A stretch of DNA of 64,000 nucleotides from assembly GCF_014698795.1 (NCBI RefSeq), contig NZ_JACJTR010000007.1, forward strand, positions 124,001-188,000. Direction: 5' to 3'. The notes under the pieces are model-generated. The model saw only the letters and a program-made list of their open reading frames with translations. It had not been told where the DNA came from and did not search any database. Below, one piece after another: positions 17,468-25,981 of this stretch (its first letter is position 1; every line of letters begins with the position of its first letter). The stretch comes from Nostoc sp. FACHB-892 (GTDB lineage Bacteria > Cyanobacteriota > Cyanobacteriia > Cyanobacteriales > Nostocaceae). The translations under genes were made by a program, and so were the position numbers.

Positions 17468-17498
17468 TTTAATCTATTAAAAAAATGGAGTTAAATCA

Positions 17499-18377
17499 AT
17501 GAATCGATTTCTAAATACGATTGTTATAGCTACTACTTTAGTGCTAGCTCAAAGTTGCTCATTATTATCTAATCAAGAAAAAGCAATATCTGTTAGCACA
17601 CATCAGCATCAAGAGCGTTCAACCACTGAGAGTGATCATAGAGAACATTCAACAAGTGGCACGATTCATGGTGATAAGAAAGCATTGACTCAGGCAAAAC
17701 TCAAAGTTCCTAGTAACATTACCCAGAATAAAAATATTCCACTATTGATTGAGGTTCAAGATTTAAATGGGAAAGCGATCGCAAATTTTGAAACTTTCCA
17801 AGAAAAGCTCATGCATTTAATTGTTGTTAGTGATGATCTTCAATTTTTTAGTCATCTTCATCCAACATATAACGATAATGGGCAGTTTGAAGTTAAAACT
17901 AGTTTTCCACAAGCTGGTGGTTACACATTTTTTAGTGATTACAAACCTGTTAGTCAAACAGAACAAGTTTCAGTACTGAAAATGCAAGTTCCTGGAAATA
18001 GTATTGCTGCTCCAGAAATTAACCTAGACAGAACTAAAATTTTTAATGATACTAAAGTCAATCTCATTCTCTCTGAATCCACTATTAAAGCAGGTCAAGA
18101 AGTCACTTTAATTTTTAAATTACAAGAAGCTTCTAGCAATCAATCGCTTACAGACTTACAGCCTTACTTGGGAGAAAAAGGACATTTAGTTATCCTGCGA
18201 AAGTCAACCTCTTTAACAGCAGAAGATTATATCCATGCTCATGCATTAAAAAATACTCCTACTGGACAGGTTCATTTTATGACTAAATTTCCTCAATCAG
18301 GAAAGTATAAACTTTGGGGTCAGTTCAATCGAAATGGCAAAATCATCACTGCTGATTTTTTGATCAATGTTGTTTAA
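17499..18377 (+). CDS. Histidine-rich lipoprotein, putative metal-binding
   Basis: A 292-residue exported protein with a lipobox (LVLAQSC, lipidated Cys20). After it comes a histidine-rich stretch (THQHQERSTTESDHREHS, roughly 33-50) and two beta-rich repeats. Each repeat carries a motif in which a load or seal strand is followed by histidines (LMHLIVVSDDLQFFSHLHP in the first, GHLVILRKS...YIHAHAL in the second). Similar secreted proteins occur next to copper-resistance genes, but I cannot name the family with certainty. It lies directly behind the truncated copper chaperone and the third MerR-type promoter, so metal induction is inferred. Confidence 0.75.
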   Translation: MNRFLNTIVIATTLVLAQSCSLLSNQEKAISVSTHQHQERSTTESDHREHSTSGTIHGDKKALTQAKLKVPSNITQNKNIPLLIEVQDLNGKAIANFETFQEKLMHLIVVSDDLQFFSHLHPTYNDNGQFEVKTSFPQAGGYTFFSDYKPVSQTEQVSVLKMQVPGNSIAAPEINLDRTKIFNDTKVNLILSESTIKAGQEVTLIFKLQEASSNQSLTDLQPYLGEKGHLVILRKSTSLTAEDYIHAHALKNTPTGQVHFMTKFPQSGKYKLWGQFNRNGKIITADFLINVV

Positions 18378-18472
18378 TTTGGCTTGAGTAAATTCTGAGC
18401 GATCGCTTTTATCCGGGTGAGCCTGCAAAATATGATTTAATACGATAAAAGTGAGTCTACGATGGGCTACGC

Positions 18473-20146
18473 TTACGCACTCACGAGAAAGTATCGATCA
18501 ATTTCTGCCGTAAGCACTTCAAAGTCCACAGGCTTGGTCAAGTGAGATTTAAAACCAGACTTAAGCGCAAGCTCTCTATCTTCTTGACTACCATAGCCAG
18601 TAAGCGCAATCAGAATTGAGCGAGTAAATTTAGGGTCTTTACTCAGTTCCTGTGCAACGGCGAATCCATCCATTTCGGGAAGTCCAATGTCACAAATAAT
18701 CACATGAGGCTCAAATTCCCTTGCAGTTTCTACCCCTGAAATTCCATTATTGGCAATAGAAACTTCATGCCCGAAGTACTCAAGCACTGCTTTTAATGTC
18801 ACGGCTGAATCCTCGTTATCTTCGATCACTAAAATCTTCAACGATTTTTTAGCCGTTTCTATAATCTCTGGGTCATTATGCCAAGCTGTAGTCTCTTCGC
18901 ATACAGGGAGAGTGACTTTGAATTCTGCTCCCAAATTGATCCCTCTACTTGAGGCTTCAACATTACCACCATGAAGTTCGACAAGACTTTTTACTACCGA
19001 TAGTCCTAAACCTAACCCACCCCTCGAACGGTCTAAACTGCGATCAGCCTGGGTAAACGGCTCGAATAGTTCTGGTAAGATTGTCGGGTCTATCCCTATG
19101 CCTGAGTCTTTTACAGATAAAGCTGCTACACTGCCTGAGCCATTTTCACCTGGAATAAATGAGAGATCCACCCAGATCATTCCATCTGGCTTGGAAAACT
19201 TTAAGGCGTTATCAAGAAGGTTTCCAAAAACTTGGAAGAATCGCGTCGGATCAACATAAGCCCACAGAGGCGTGTTTGGCAGGTCTTGTACTACGTTAAG
19301 GTTCGATTTCTTTATTGCTTGTGCATGGTCATTAAGACTCTGGCGAACCAATTCCACCAGATTAACCTTCTCAAGGTTTAATGAAATCTTCCCATAGGTG
19401 ATGGACGATACATCAAGTAACTCATCAATCAATTTTGAGAGGTGCTTAATCTGGTGCTGCATCTTTAAAACTGTTTCTCCGACTACACCAGTCTCGCCTA
19501 GCTTCAACTTGAGAAGCTGAACCCCATTTGAGATGGGAGCAACAGGATTTCTCAGCTCGTGAGCTAGCATGGCAATGAATTTGTCTTTAAGCGCGTTTTG
19601 GTTCGTAAGTTTTTGAAAAAGTTGAACATTTGCGATCGCCACTGCTGTAGTTTCGGTCAAAGTTTCAAGCAATTCTATCTCTTCGGGCGTGGCTCGGTGT
19701 GGTGTACTCCAGTAGGCTCCGATCGCACCGAGTGGATCAGAAATCCGTATGGGAACCATCACTAAGCTCTTGACAAAAGTTACTTTATAAGCATCGAGAG
19801 GAATTCGCGCATCCTGATAAATGTCCTCAATCACGGCTGCTTGTTTATTGAGCATTGCCCAACCGGAGATGCAAGACTTGATCGGAAAACGCATACCTTT
19901 CCAAAGTGGCCCGATGGCATTTTCATCGACATAGTGGCAACATTCACCATCCCGCAGTACAAAAGTTACTCCATCAGCATTAGTTAGATCGCGAGCAGCC
20001 AAACGCACAATCTCAATAATTTCCTCAATAGTCCGTACACAAGCCAAATCCTTCACGACCAAAAGCAGCCTATTGTAGGACGGAATACTATAGCTCTGAT
20101 GTGAATTCTGTGCTTCACAGATGGAGCCTTGTAATATGTTTTTCAT
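18473..20146 (-). CDS. GAF-domain hybrid histidine kinase/response regulator
   Basis: A 557-residue cytoplasmic sensor. A GAF domain (about 30-170, with CCHYVDENAIGPLWKGMRFPIKSCISGWA split over two strands) is followed by HisKA with the phospho-acceptor in AHELRNPVAPIS, HATPase_c with NLLDNALKFS, DSGIGI and GGLGLGLSV, and a C-terminal receiver with CDIGLPEMDGF as phosphorylation site and a conserved LTKP lysine. GAGTTTTTT with GGAG precedes the ATG at 20146. No output domain or partner regulator is adjacent. The signal is unknown; its position downstream of the copper cluster on the opposite strand is not evidence of a shared role. Confidence 0.9.
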   Translation of the reverse strand: MKNILQGSICEAQNSHQSYSIPSYNRLLLVVKDLACVRTIEEIIEIVRLAARDLTNADGVTFVLRDGECCHYVDENAIGPLWKGMRFPIKSCISGWAMLNKQAAVIEDIYQDARIPLDAYKVTFVKSLVMVPIRISDPLGAIGAYWSTPHRATPEEIELLETLTETTAVAIANVQLFQKLTNQNALKDKFIAMLAHELRNPVAPISNGVQLLKLKLGETGVVGETVLKMQHQIKHLSKLIDELLDVSSITYGKISLNLEKVNLVELVRQSLNDHAQAIKKSNLNVVQDLPNTPLWAYVDPTRFFQVFGNLLDNALKFSKPDGMIWVDLSFIPGENGSGSVAALSVKDSGIGIDPTILPELFEPFTQADRSLDRSRGGLGLGLSVVKSLVELHGGNVEASSRGINLGAEFKVTLPVCEETTAWHNDPEIIETAKKSLKILVIEDNEDSAVTLKAVLEYFGHEVSIANNGISGVETAREFEPHVIICDIGLPEMDGFAVAQELSKDPKFTRSILIALTGYGSQEDRELALKSGFKSHLTKPVDFEVLTAEIDRYFLVSA

Positions 20147-20359
20147 AAAAAACTCCGTAAAAAGGGATGTCTGTATAAAAACTCAGGTAAAGCGGGTAGG
20201 TTTTAGCAGACACCTACTCTTAATCGTAATCTTAACTTTGATGTTAAGAGTACGTCTTGCATTTTTTGCTTCTATGTTTATGGGTATAAATACTTTTAAT
20301 CCAGCTTAGAGATTTCCAAATAAATATTCTGAATTTTCTTATAGAGTTGCGCCACAAGC

Positions 20360-20510
20360 TTTGATCCCCCCAACCCCCCTTAAAAAGGGGGGCAAAAACC
20401 TTTCAAAGTCCTCCTTTTTAAGGAGGATTTAGGAGGATCTACAACGACTTTGATAAAAATCTCCGAATCTTCCCTCTGCGGTTAACTTATTTCTATAAAT
20501 GATTTAGTTT
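20360..20510. repeat. Dispersed intergenic repeats overlapping the MATE gene end
   Basis: 20360-20445 is a C/G-rich repeat (CCCCCTTAAAAAGGGGGG and TTTTTAAGGAGGATTTAGG) able to form hairpins. 20452-20510 matches 45892-45960 (AAAAATCTCCGA, then CTCTGCGGTTAA and AAATGATTTAG) and runs into the last codons and stop of the MATE gene at 20482. Confidence 0.7.
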
Positions 20511-21846
20511 TTTTAGTACTAAACCGCCAAGTAAGGATTATTGCAGCGATCGCTAAACCAATAGCCAATCCCCACCAAAGACCAATGGCTCCATATCCTG
20601 ACCAGATCCCGAAACCATAACCAGTCAATAAACCAACACACCAATAAGCAAAAATGCCAATTAACATCGGAATTCGAGTGTCTTTTAGTCCGCGTAATGC
20701 TCCCGCCGCAGTCACTTGCACACCATCAACTATTTGAAAAATCGCCGCCACTCCCAGCAATTTCACCGCCAGGGCAACCACATCTGCATTATTCTGATTG
20801 CTGGTGTCAATGTAAAGGGAAATAATCGACTTTGGCGCTAACCAAAATAAAATGCCTGCTACACCCATAGACAAACCTGCAATGGCAATGCCTACATATC
20901 CAGCCCGACGAGTAGCGATTAGGTCATCCTGTCCGGCTAACTGCCCAACCCGTACTGTTGTTGCTAGAGAAATACCCAGCGCAATCTGGAATGATATAGA
21001 AATTGTTTGTAAAGCTATTTGATGAGCAGCAAGGGCATTTGTTCCCAATTGTCCGATTAAAAAGGTGACAACGGTGAACAGTCCAGCCTCTACTGCAATC
21101 AGTCCGCCGATGGGTAATCCAATGTGAAAAATCTCGCCAATGATCCGGCGATACTCTACGGAAAAAGCTTCGTTAGACAAAGGTCGAAAAATACCGTAGA
21201 CTGCAAATTCACGCTGATTACAGACATAAACTGTCAAAGCAATAAACATTGCCCAAAGTGAGAGCGTGCTTGCCCAACCGATACCAGCTAAACCCAGCGC
21301 AGGAAATCCCAACTTGCCAAACATCAGCACATAGTTAGCTGTGATGTTGAGCAGAGTACCCAAAACCACAGTCACCATAATTAACTGCGGTCGCAAAAGA
21401 GCCGAAAGAAAGCTTTTAAGTACCCCAAAGCCCAAACCAGGAATAAAACCCCAGGCGATCGCCCTTAAATAAATTTCTGCTAATGCTACTGTATTAGCAT
21501 CCTGCCCTAGTAGCAGTAGTAAAGCACCTGCATTGTAAAGCAGCAATGTAATTGGCATTCCTAATATCAGAGATATGCCTAGTCCAAGCCGGACAATTGT
21601 GCCAACTTTTTCTGTATTTCCCGCTCCGTATGCTTGGGCAGCTAAGGGACTGACAGCAGAAACAATACCATTAGCAATCAGCAGACAAAAATTAAAGATA
21701 ACAGCTCCCAAACCTCCAGATGCAATTGTTTGGCTTCCCAACCAGCCCATCATGACCGTATCTACAAAAGCAGTTGCAGATTGAGCCAGTTGTGCTGCTG
21801 CTAAAGGTACAGCCAACACAAGACATTTTTTAACTTCAGAAAACAT
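20482..21846 (-). CDS. MATE-family multidrug/Na+ antiporter
   Basis: A 454-residue membrane transporter with the twelve hydrophobic helices and the two-fold repeat of MATE proteins (NorM/DinF type). The N terminus VKKCLVLAVPLAAAQLAQSATAFVDTVMMGWLG (read in parts) and the second-half NALAAHQIALQTISISFQIALGISLATTVRVGQ motif are diagnostic. It exports cationic drugs or other organic substrates using Na+ or H+ gradients; the specific substrate is unknown. The last residues (about KSFIEIS) and the stop codon lie inside a dispersed repeat also found at 45892, so the natural C terminus may have been replaced. Confidence 0.9.
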   Translation of the reverse strand: MFSEVKKCLVLAVPLAAAQLAQSATAFVDTVMMGWLGSQTIASGGLGAVIFNFCLLIANGIVSAVSPLAAQAYGAGNTEKVGTIVRLGLGISLILGMPITLLLYNAGALLLLLGQDANTVALAEIYLRAIAWGFIPGLGFGVLKSFLSALLRPQLIMVTVVLGTLLNITANYVLMFGKLGFPALGLAGIGWASTLSLWAMFIALTVYVCNQREFAVYGIFRPLSNEAFSVEYRRIIGEIFHIGLPIGGLIAVEAGLFTVVTFLIGQLGTNALAAHQIALQTISISFQIALGISLATTVRVGQLAGQDDLIATRRAGYVGIAIAGLSMGVAGILFWLAPKSIISLYIDTSNQNNADVVALAVKLLGVAAIFQIVDGVQVTAAGALRGLKDTRIPMLIGIFAYWCVGLLTGYGFGIWSGYGAIGLWWGLAIGLAIAAIILTWRFSTKKTKSFIEIS

Positions 21847-21920
21847 ATATCTTTATCTTTATAACCCGATGTGAAAAGCAAAGGGGTCTATGGCGTTTCT
21901 CGTTTACGCGAGGTACATCC

Positions 21921-22197
21921 GTAGGGGCACGGCACTGCCCATTGGTGTCAACTTAAGTTAAAACGCTTATCCCACAGGCGTTTTACCCCACACGCCAGAT
22001 GCTTCACTTGAGGAGACCCCAAGACCGCACTGGCTCCCCTTAATCCCCTCCCCGTTCACGGGGAGGGGAGGTTTTGTCGCTAGACAAAAGCGGGGTGGGG
22101 TTCCGACGACTTAATTGGTAATTGAGTAGGCTTGATATAACGTCATTGCCAAGGTTTCACGTTAAGTTGACACGTATGGGTACTGCCGTGCCCCTAC
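21921..22197. mobile_element. MITE-like element with 36-bp terminal inverted repeats
   Basis: Positions 21921-21956 (GTAGGGGCACGGCACTGCCC onward) and 22162-22197 are inverted copies matching at 32 of 36 bases. The 277-bp element contains a perfect 11-bp hairpin, CCCCTCCCCGT/ACGGGGAGGGG, at 22045-22068 and no coding capacity. It adjoins the repeat copy at 22198-22244 in the same way the palindrome at 17058-17086 adjoins its copy. Confidence 0.65.
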
Positions 22198-22244
22198 ACC
22201 TTGCAATATAATCTTGTACCGCATTTGAATGGGAACCGCTATAT
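22181..22244 (-). repeat. Second copy of the TAGCGGTTCCCATTC repeat
   Basis: Read on the minus strand it starts ATATAGCGGTTCCCATTC and continues through ATTATATTGCAAGGTGTAGG, closely matching 17011-17075. The two copies are inverted with respect to each other and bracket about 5.2 kb. Confidence 0.75.
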
Positions 22245-22284
22245 CTAGTAGTTGGAAAATGGTATAGACTATTACCCATCTTGT

Positions 22285-23199
22285 CTATCCTTGAGATGAA
22301 CCTAATCCTTTCGATTTCAAAAACTCCCGGACAACACCTTTAATATCACGTAATTCCCCTTCAACTAAATAGTTTAATTGTTGCATTTCATCTGCTGAAA
22401 TCTTCCCAGCAAGTGAAGCGATCGCTTTTCTTAATTCGGGATATTTTTTCAATGTTTCTTGACGGACGATTGGCACAGTTTCGTAAGGTGGAAAATACTG
22501 TTTATCATCTTTTAAGACAACTAAACCCAAGCGAGCAATCTGCCCGTCAGTGGAATTACCCGCCACCACATCCACCTGTTTTTGAATCAAAGCACGATAT
22601 ATCAAACCCAAATCCATAATTTGGGGTGGTTTAGCAAAACGTAAATTGTAAGTTTTAGCTAATCCTGGAAAACCATCTTCCCGTTCTACAAATTCGTAAC
22701 CGAAACCCGCACGCCACTGCGGTGTATATTGACTAGCTTGGGAGAGAGTTTGAATATTGTTGCGCTTGGCATCTTCACCTCGGATAATCATTGCAAAAGT
22801 GTTTTCAAAACCCAAGTTTGGCATCACTTCCAAATTGAATTGCCGGGCGTATGTTTGTTTTATTTTTTCATAAACTTCTTTGGAGCCATTAATTGGTTTT
22901 TCCTTTAAAATTGCAGTCAAAGCTGTGCCTGTATACTCAATATAAGCATCGATTTGACCAGCAGTAATAGCATTATGGCAAACAAAAGAACCACCTAGAG
23001 TACGACGAGATACTTTTAAATTAGTTGTTGCCTCGATTTGCTGTGCTAAAAGTTCAGCTAAAACATCTTGTTCGGTAAAACCTTTAGAAGCAACGATAAT
23101 ATTAGCATCATTGTTACTACTATTTAAATTCGGCGTACAGCCAGCGATTAAAAATAATACAGCAAAATTTAAAAAGCAAAGTGCCAAAAATTTTTTCAT
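22285..23199 (-). CDS. opuBC: Osmoprotectant ABC transporter substrate-binding lipoprotein
   Basis: A 304-residue OpuAC/ProX-type binding protein with a lipoprotein signal (LFLIAGC, Cys21). It carries the family-typical IIVASKGFTEQDVLAELLAQQIEA (two parts) and DAYIEYTGTALTAIL motifs. It binds glycine betaine, choline or related quaternary amines for uptake under osmotic stress. It is the last gene of a three-gene operon (ATPase, permease, binding protein) and its first base overlaps the permease stop. Ligand cannot be fixed from sequence alone. Confidence 0.87.
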   Translation of the reverse strand: MKKFLALCFLNFAVLFLIAGCTPNLNSSNNDANIIVASKGFTEQDVLAELLAQQIEATTNLKVSRRTLGGSFVCHNAITAGQIDAYIEYTGTALTAILKEKPINGSKEVYEKIKQTYARQFNLEVMPNLGFENTFAMIIRGEDAKRNNIQTLSQASQYTPQWRAGFGYEFVEREDGFPGLAKTYNLRFAKPPQIMDLGLIYRALIQKQVDVVAGNSTDGQIARLGLVVLKDDKQYFPPYETVPIVRQETLKKYPELRKAIASLAGKISADEMQQLNYLVEGELRDIKGVVREFLKSKGLGSSQG

Positions 23200-23828
23200 T
23201 ACTTAACTTTTAATTTATTCTCCATCCAGCCAATTGCGAAGTCAGTTAATAATGCAATTCCCGCTGCCGGAACTGCACCAGCTAAAATTAACTGATTGTT
23301 CACTACTGATATCCCACGAAAAATAAATACTCCCAAACCACCAGCACCAATTGCTGCTGCAATAGTTGCAATACCTATGGCAATCACTGCTGCTACTCTT
23401 ACCCCTGCCAAAATTACTCCCAATGCCAAGGGAATCTCAACTTGCAATAACAATTGTCTATCTGTCATTCCCATCCCTCTCCCAGCTTCTCGAATCGCTG
23501 GATCTACGCCAGTAATCCCTGTGTAAGTATTACGAATTATCGGCAGCAAGGAATATACAGTTAAAGCAACAATTGCTGGGACTGCGCCAATTCCGCCAAT
23601 TATCGGCACAGGAATGAGTAAGCCAAACAACGCCAAACTAGGAATAGTTTGGAAAATATTTGCTATACCGAGAATTGATTGGCGGAGATAGGTTTTGCGT
23701 GTAATTAAAATACCTAATGGAATACCTACAAGTATGGCAATTCCAATTGCAATACCTACCAAAAATAAGTGTTCTAGAGTATGCTGAAGAATTTCTGGAG
23801 CATACTTAACGAGGAAGAAATCTTTCAT
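23199..23828 (-). CDS. opuBB: Osmoprotectant ABC transporter permease
   Basis: Permease with about six transmembrane helices and the BPD_transp_1 EAA-like loop (AIREAGRGMGMTDRQLLLQVEIPLALG). I place the start at MKDFFLVKYAPEIL (ATG at 23828), giving 209 residues and a 4-bp ATGA overlap with the ATPase stop; an in-frame ATG nine codons upstream is possible but would lie deeper in the ATPase gene. It pairs with the neighbouring OpuBA-type ATPase and binding protein. Confidence 0.87.
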   Translation of the reverse strand: MKDFFLVKYAPEILQHTLEHLFLVGIAIGIAILVGIPLGILITRKTYLRQSILGIANIFQTIPSLALFGLLIPVPIIGGIGAVPAIVALTVYSLLPIIRNTYTGITGVDPAIREAGRGMGMTDRQLLLQVEIPLALGVILAGVRVAAVIAIGIATIAAAIGAGGLGVFIFRGISVVNNQLILAGAVPAAGIALLTDFAIGWMENKLKVK

Positions 23829-24583
23829 AAAGTATCTTGTAGGGAACGCAGACATTGGAGAAAAGCGAGGCTTTCTGGATGTTGCGATCGCATAAATTCA
23901 TCCTTCGCCTCCAATACTACCAACTCTCCCCCATACATTAAACCAATTCTCGATGCTAAAACAAAGGCTTCTTGAATATCGTGGGTAACAAACACAACTG
24001 TCTTGCCTAACTCTTGCTGCAAACGCCGAAACTCTTGTTGCAGTTCTAAGCGGGTAATCGGATCGAGTGCGCCAAACGGTTCATCCATCAACAGCACAGG
24101 CGGATCTGCTGCTAAAGCCCTGGCTACACCTATTCTTTGCTTTTGTCCCCCCGAAAGTTCGTGCGGGTAACGCCCTGCGAATTGTGCTGGTTCTAAACCC
24201 ACTAATTGCAGCAATTCATAAACCCGCGTTTTTATTTGTTTAGATTGCCAACCTTCCAAAGCTGGGACTAAACCCACATTGCGTTCTACAGTGAAATGCG
24301 GAAATAAACCAATTTCTTGAATTACGTAACCAATTTTTCGTCGCAGTTTAATTTCATCCCATTGAGTTGTGGGAATGCCATCAAATAAAACTTCGCCTTG
24401 TGTCGGTGTGAATAGGCGATTAATTAACTTCATTGTTGTGGTTTTGCCGCTACCACTACGCCCAAGTAATATCAGTGCTTCTCCTTGGCGGATGGTGAAA
24501 TTGAGATTTGACACCAAAGGGCGATGATTGCGGCTAAAGGTGACATCGCGGAATTCGACAGCAGTTTGGTTATTTTGCGGCAT
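23825..24583 (-). CDS. opuBA: Osmoprotectant ABC transporter ATP-binding protein
   Basis: A 252-residue ABC ATPase with Walker A LLGRSGSGKTTTMK, signature LSGGQKQRIGVARAL, Walker B VLLMDEPFGALDP and switch VTHDIQEA. The VIQEIGLFPHFTVERNV Q-loop sequence is typical of the glycine betaine/choline (OpuA/OpuB/ProV) group. It lacks the C-terminal CBS domains found in longer OpuCA proteins. It is the first gene of the operon and overlaps the permease start. Confidence 0.88.
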   Translation of the reverse strand: MPQNNQTAVEFRDVTFSRNHRPLVSNLNFTIRQGEALILLGRSGSGKTTTMKLINRLFTPTQGEVLFDGIPTTQWDEIKLRRKIGYVIQEIGLFPHFTVERNVGLVPALEGWQSKQIKTRVYELLQLVGLEPAQFAGRYPHELSGGQKQRIGVARALAADPPVLLMDEPFGALDPITRLELQQEFRRLQQELGKTVVFVTHDIQEAFVLASRIGLMYGGELVVLEAKDEFMRSQHPESLAFLQCLRSLQDTL

Positions 24584-24687
24584 TAGTTGGCTTTTGGTGG
24601 ACGCTAGCTATTGTAGTGCTGATTTTACTAGCGTGCTAACGCCCAATTTGCCAGACAAGTTGCTCAAGGCTTTTGTTTTAAGCTGCT

Positions 24688-25083
24688 CTATGCAGTTTTA
24701 TTATTTTCTTCTGATGCTTGTTCTGCAACATTTTTCAAGCGGCTCGACCTAATTTTGCGGATGCGATCGCTATTGCGAACACCACCCGCCATTTCATATT
24801 CGCGGCTGTCTTTGCCGTATTTGATAGCAACCACCATCAGCATTTTTTCAGAAAGCTGACTCAAGTTTTTTTCCATCTCTTCAATTTCAGTTTTAGAAGA
24901 GTCAACCACAGACAGAGCCGTATTATAAACATCAAGTTTGTTACGTAACTGGTCAATTGACTCAATCAGTTTTTCCAGATTATAATTTTCATCAAATTTG
25001 ATGTTTGGAACGATCGATTTCAGTCCGGCCGACCTTAACTGAGCTTTTTCTAGAATGCGGGATGTACGTTTTTGACGAGACAT
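24688..25083 (-). CDS. Hypothetical coiled-coil protein, 131 aa
   Basis: Unrecognised basic protein. The N terminus is RK-rich (MSRQKRTSRILEKAQLRSAG), the centre (about 38-88) is a predicted coiled coil (LEKLIESIDQLRNKLDVYNTAL, then KTEIEEMEKNLSQLSEKML), and a conserved-looking KYGKDSREYEMAGGVRNSDR follows before a charged tail. An AGGAGT ribosome binding site lies upstream of the ATG. There is no signal or membrane segment. The composition could suit nucleic-acid or scaffold binding, but nothing decides this. It lies about 100 bp upstream of the opu operon on the same strand. Confidence 0.65.
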   Translation of the reverse strand: MSRQKRTSRILEKAQLRSAGLKSIVPNIKFDENYNLEKLIESIDQLRNKLDVYNTALSVVDSSKTEIEEMEKNLSQLSEKMLMVVAIKYGKDSREYEMAGGVRNSDRIRKIRSSRLKNVAEQASEENNKTA

Positions 25084-25244
25084 AAAATTACTCCTTTAAG
25101 ATGCTGCTATAGCTAGCTTGGCTTAATTGAACTACGTTTCGGTTCAGCAGAACTCACAGTTTTTGTTCATAAAATATTCAGGTTATATCGGTAATTTTTC
25201 GGTATTTCTTTTCAGAATTTAATTAATCATGTAAAAAAGCAAAA

Positions 25245-25491
25245 GTGAGACCGCTCCCGTCACGAGTGAGACCGCTCCCGTCACGAGCGAGACCGCTCCC
25301 GTCACGAGTGAGACCGCTCCCGTCACGAGTGAAACCGCTCCCGCCACGAGCGAGACCGCTCCCGTTACGACTGAGACCGCTCCCGTCACGAGTGAAACCG
25401 CTCCCGTCACGAGCGAGACCGTTCCCGTCATGACTTAGACCGTTCCCGTCATGACTTAGACCGTTCCCGTCACGAGTGAGACCGCTTCAGT
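25245..25491. repeat. 21-bp minisatellite, about 11.8 copies
   Basis: Eleven complete 21-bp units (GTGAGACCGCTCCCGTCACG plus A) and a partial twelfth. Divergence rises toward the right, where CGCTCCC becomes CGTTCCC. No unique spacers, so it is not a CRISPR. Both strands are open in frame only because 21 is a multiple of three. Confidence 0.92.
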
Positions 25492-25981
25492 TTGTTGGGG
25501 AGTGCGTAGATGCAAAGCGGCTTAAGCGATCGCTTAGTATTCTGTAGAAAAGACTGATGCGATCGCAGTTTATAGAAGAGCGATCGCCTTTTGCCCATAA
25601 GATAAATCTACATATCTAATACACTACTCATCAACAAGCCTAAGTGCTGACTCCAAAACTTGTGTACTGATTCTAAAACCAACCTGCCCAAAAGCAGAAA
25701 ATTGAGTAGCTTAAATGTCTTCCGAGAAATCATTGTAGGCGATGCATACAACGGTAAACTATGCAGTTTATGAGAGATAGTTAGTAGGGTGTTGTAGAAG
25801 TGCGATCGCAGGTTAGGCAAGGACATTTTGAAAACCTCAAGGCTAGGAATAGTAATACTTTTACCTCCTGCCTCCTGCCTCCTGCCTTTCTTGACAATTT
25901 TTCTCCAAAAACAAGCATGACTCGATTTTCAACTTCAGCTATTAGGTTAGGCTGAATCGTCATACACTGAATTGGAGACTA
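25492..25981. other. Intergenic region before the rsb module
   Basis: Contains three GCGATCGC-type sites (25528, 25559, 25581 areas) and a CTCCTGC x3 STRR at about 25865-25890, which is inverted relative to a GGCAGGAG array at 27718-27750. Two short minus-strand frames here look like chance. A GGAG ribosome binding site for rsbR lies at its end. Confidence 0.55.

Noticed and set aside
17011..22244. The 5.2 kb between the inverted TAGCGGTTCCC repeats as a composite transposon
   Set aside because: No transposase or target duplication, and the genes inside (lipoprotein, kinase, MATE) look chromosomal. Two independent repeat copies explain it.
25219..25433. Open frames on both strands across the 21-bp array (VTGAVSL and RPLPSRV repeats)
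   Set aside because: They exist only because the unit is a multiple of three. There is no ribosome binding site and no non-repeat protein sequence.
25245..25491. Possible CRISPR array
   Set aside because: Units are directly adjacent without unique spacers and there are no cas genes; it is a minisatellite. The same holds for 46180-46389.
25608..25963. Two minus-strand frames of 60-72 codons before rsbR
   Set aside because: No ribosome binding site, no recognisable domain, and they run through an STRR; likely chance.
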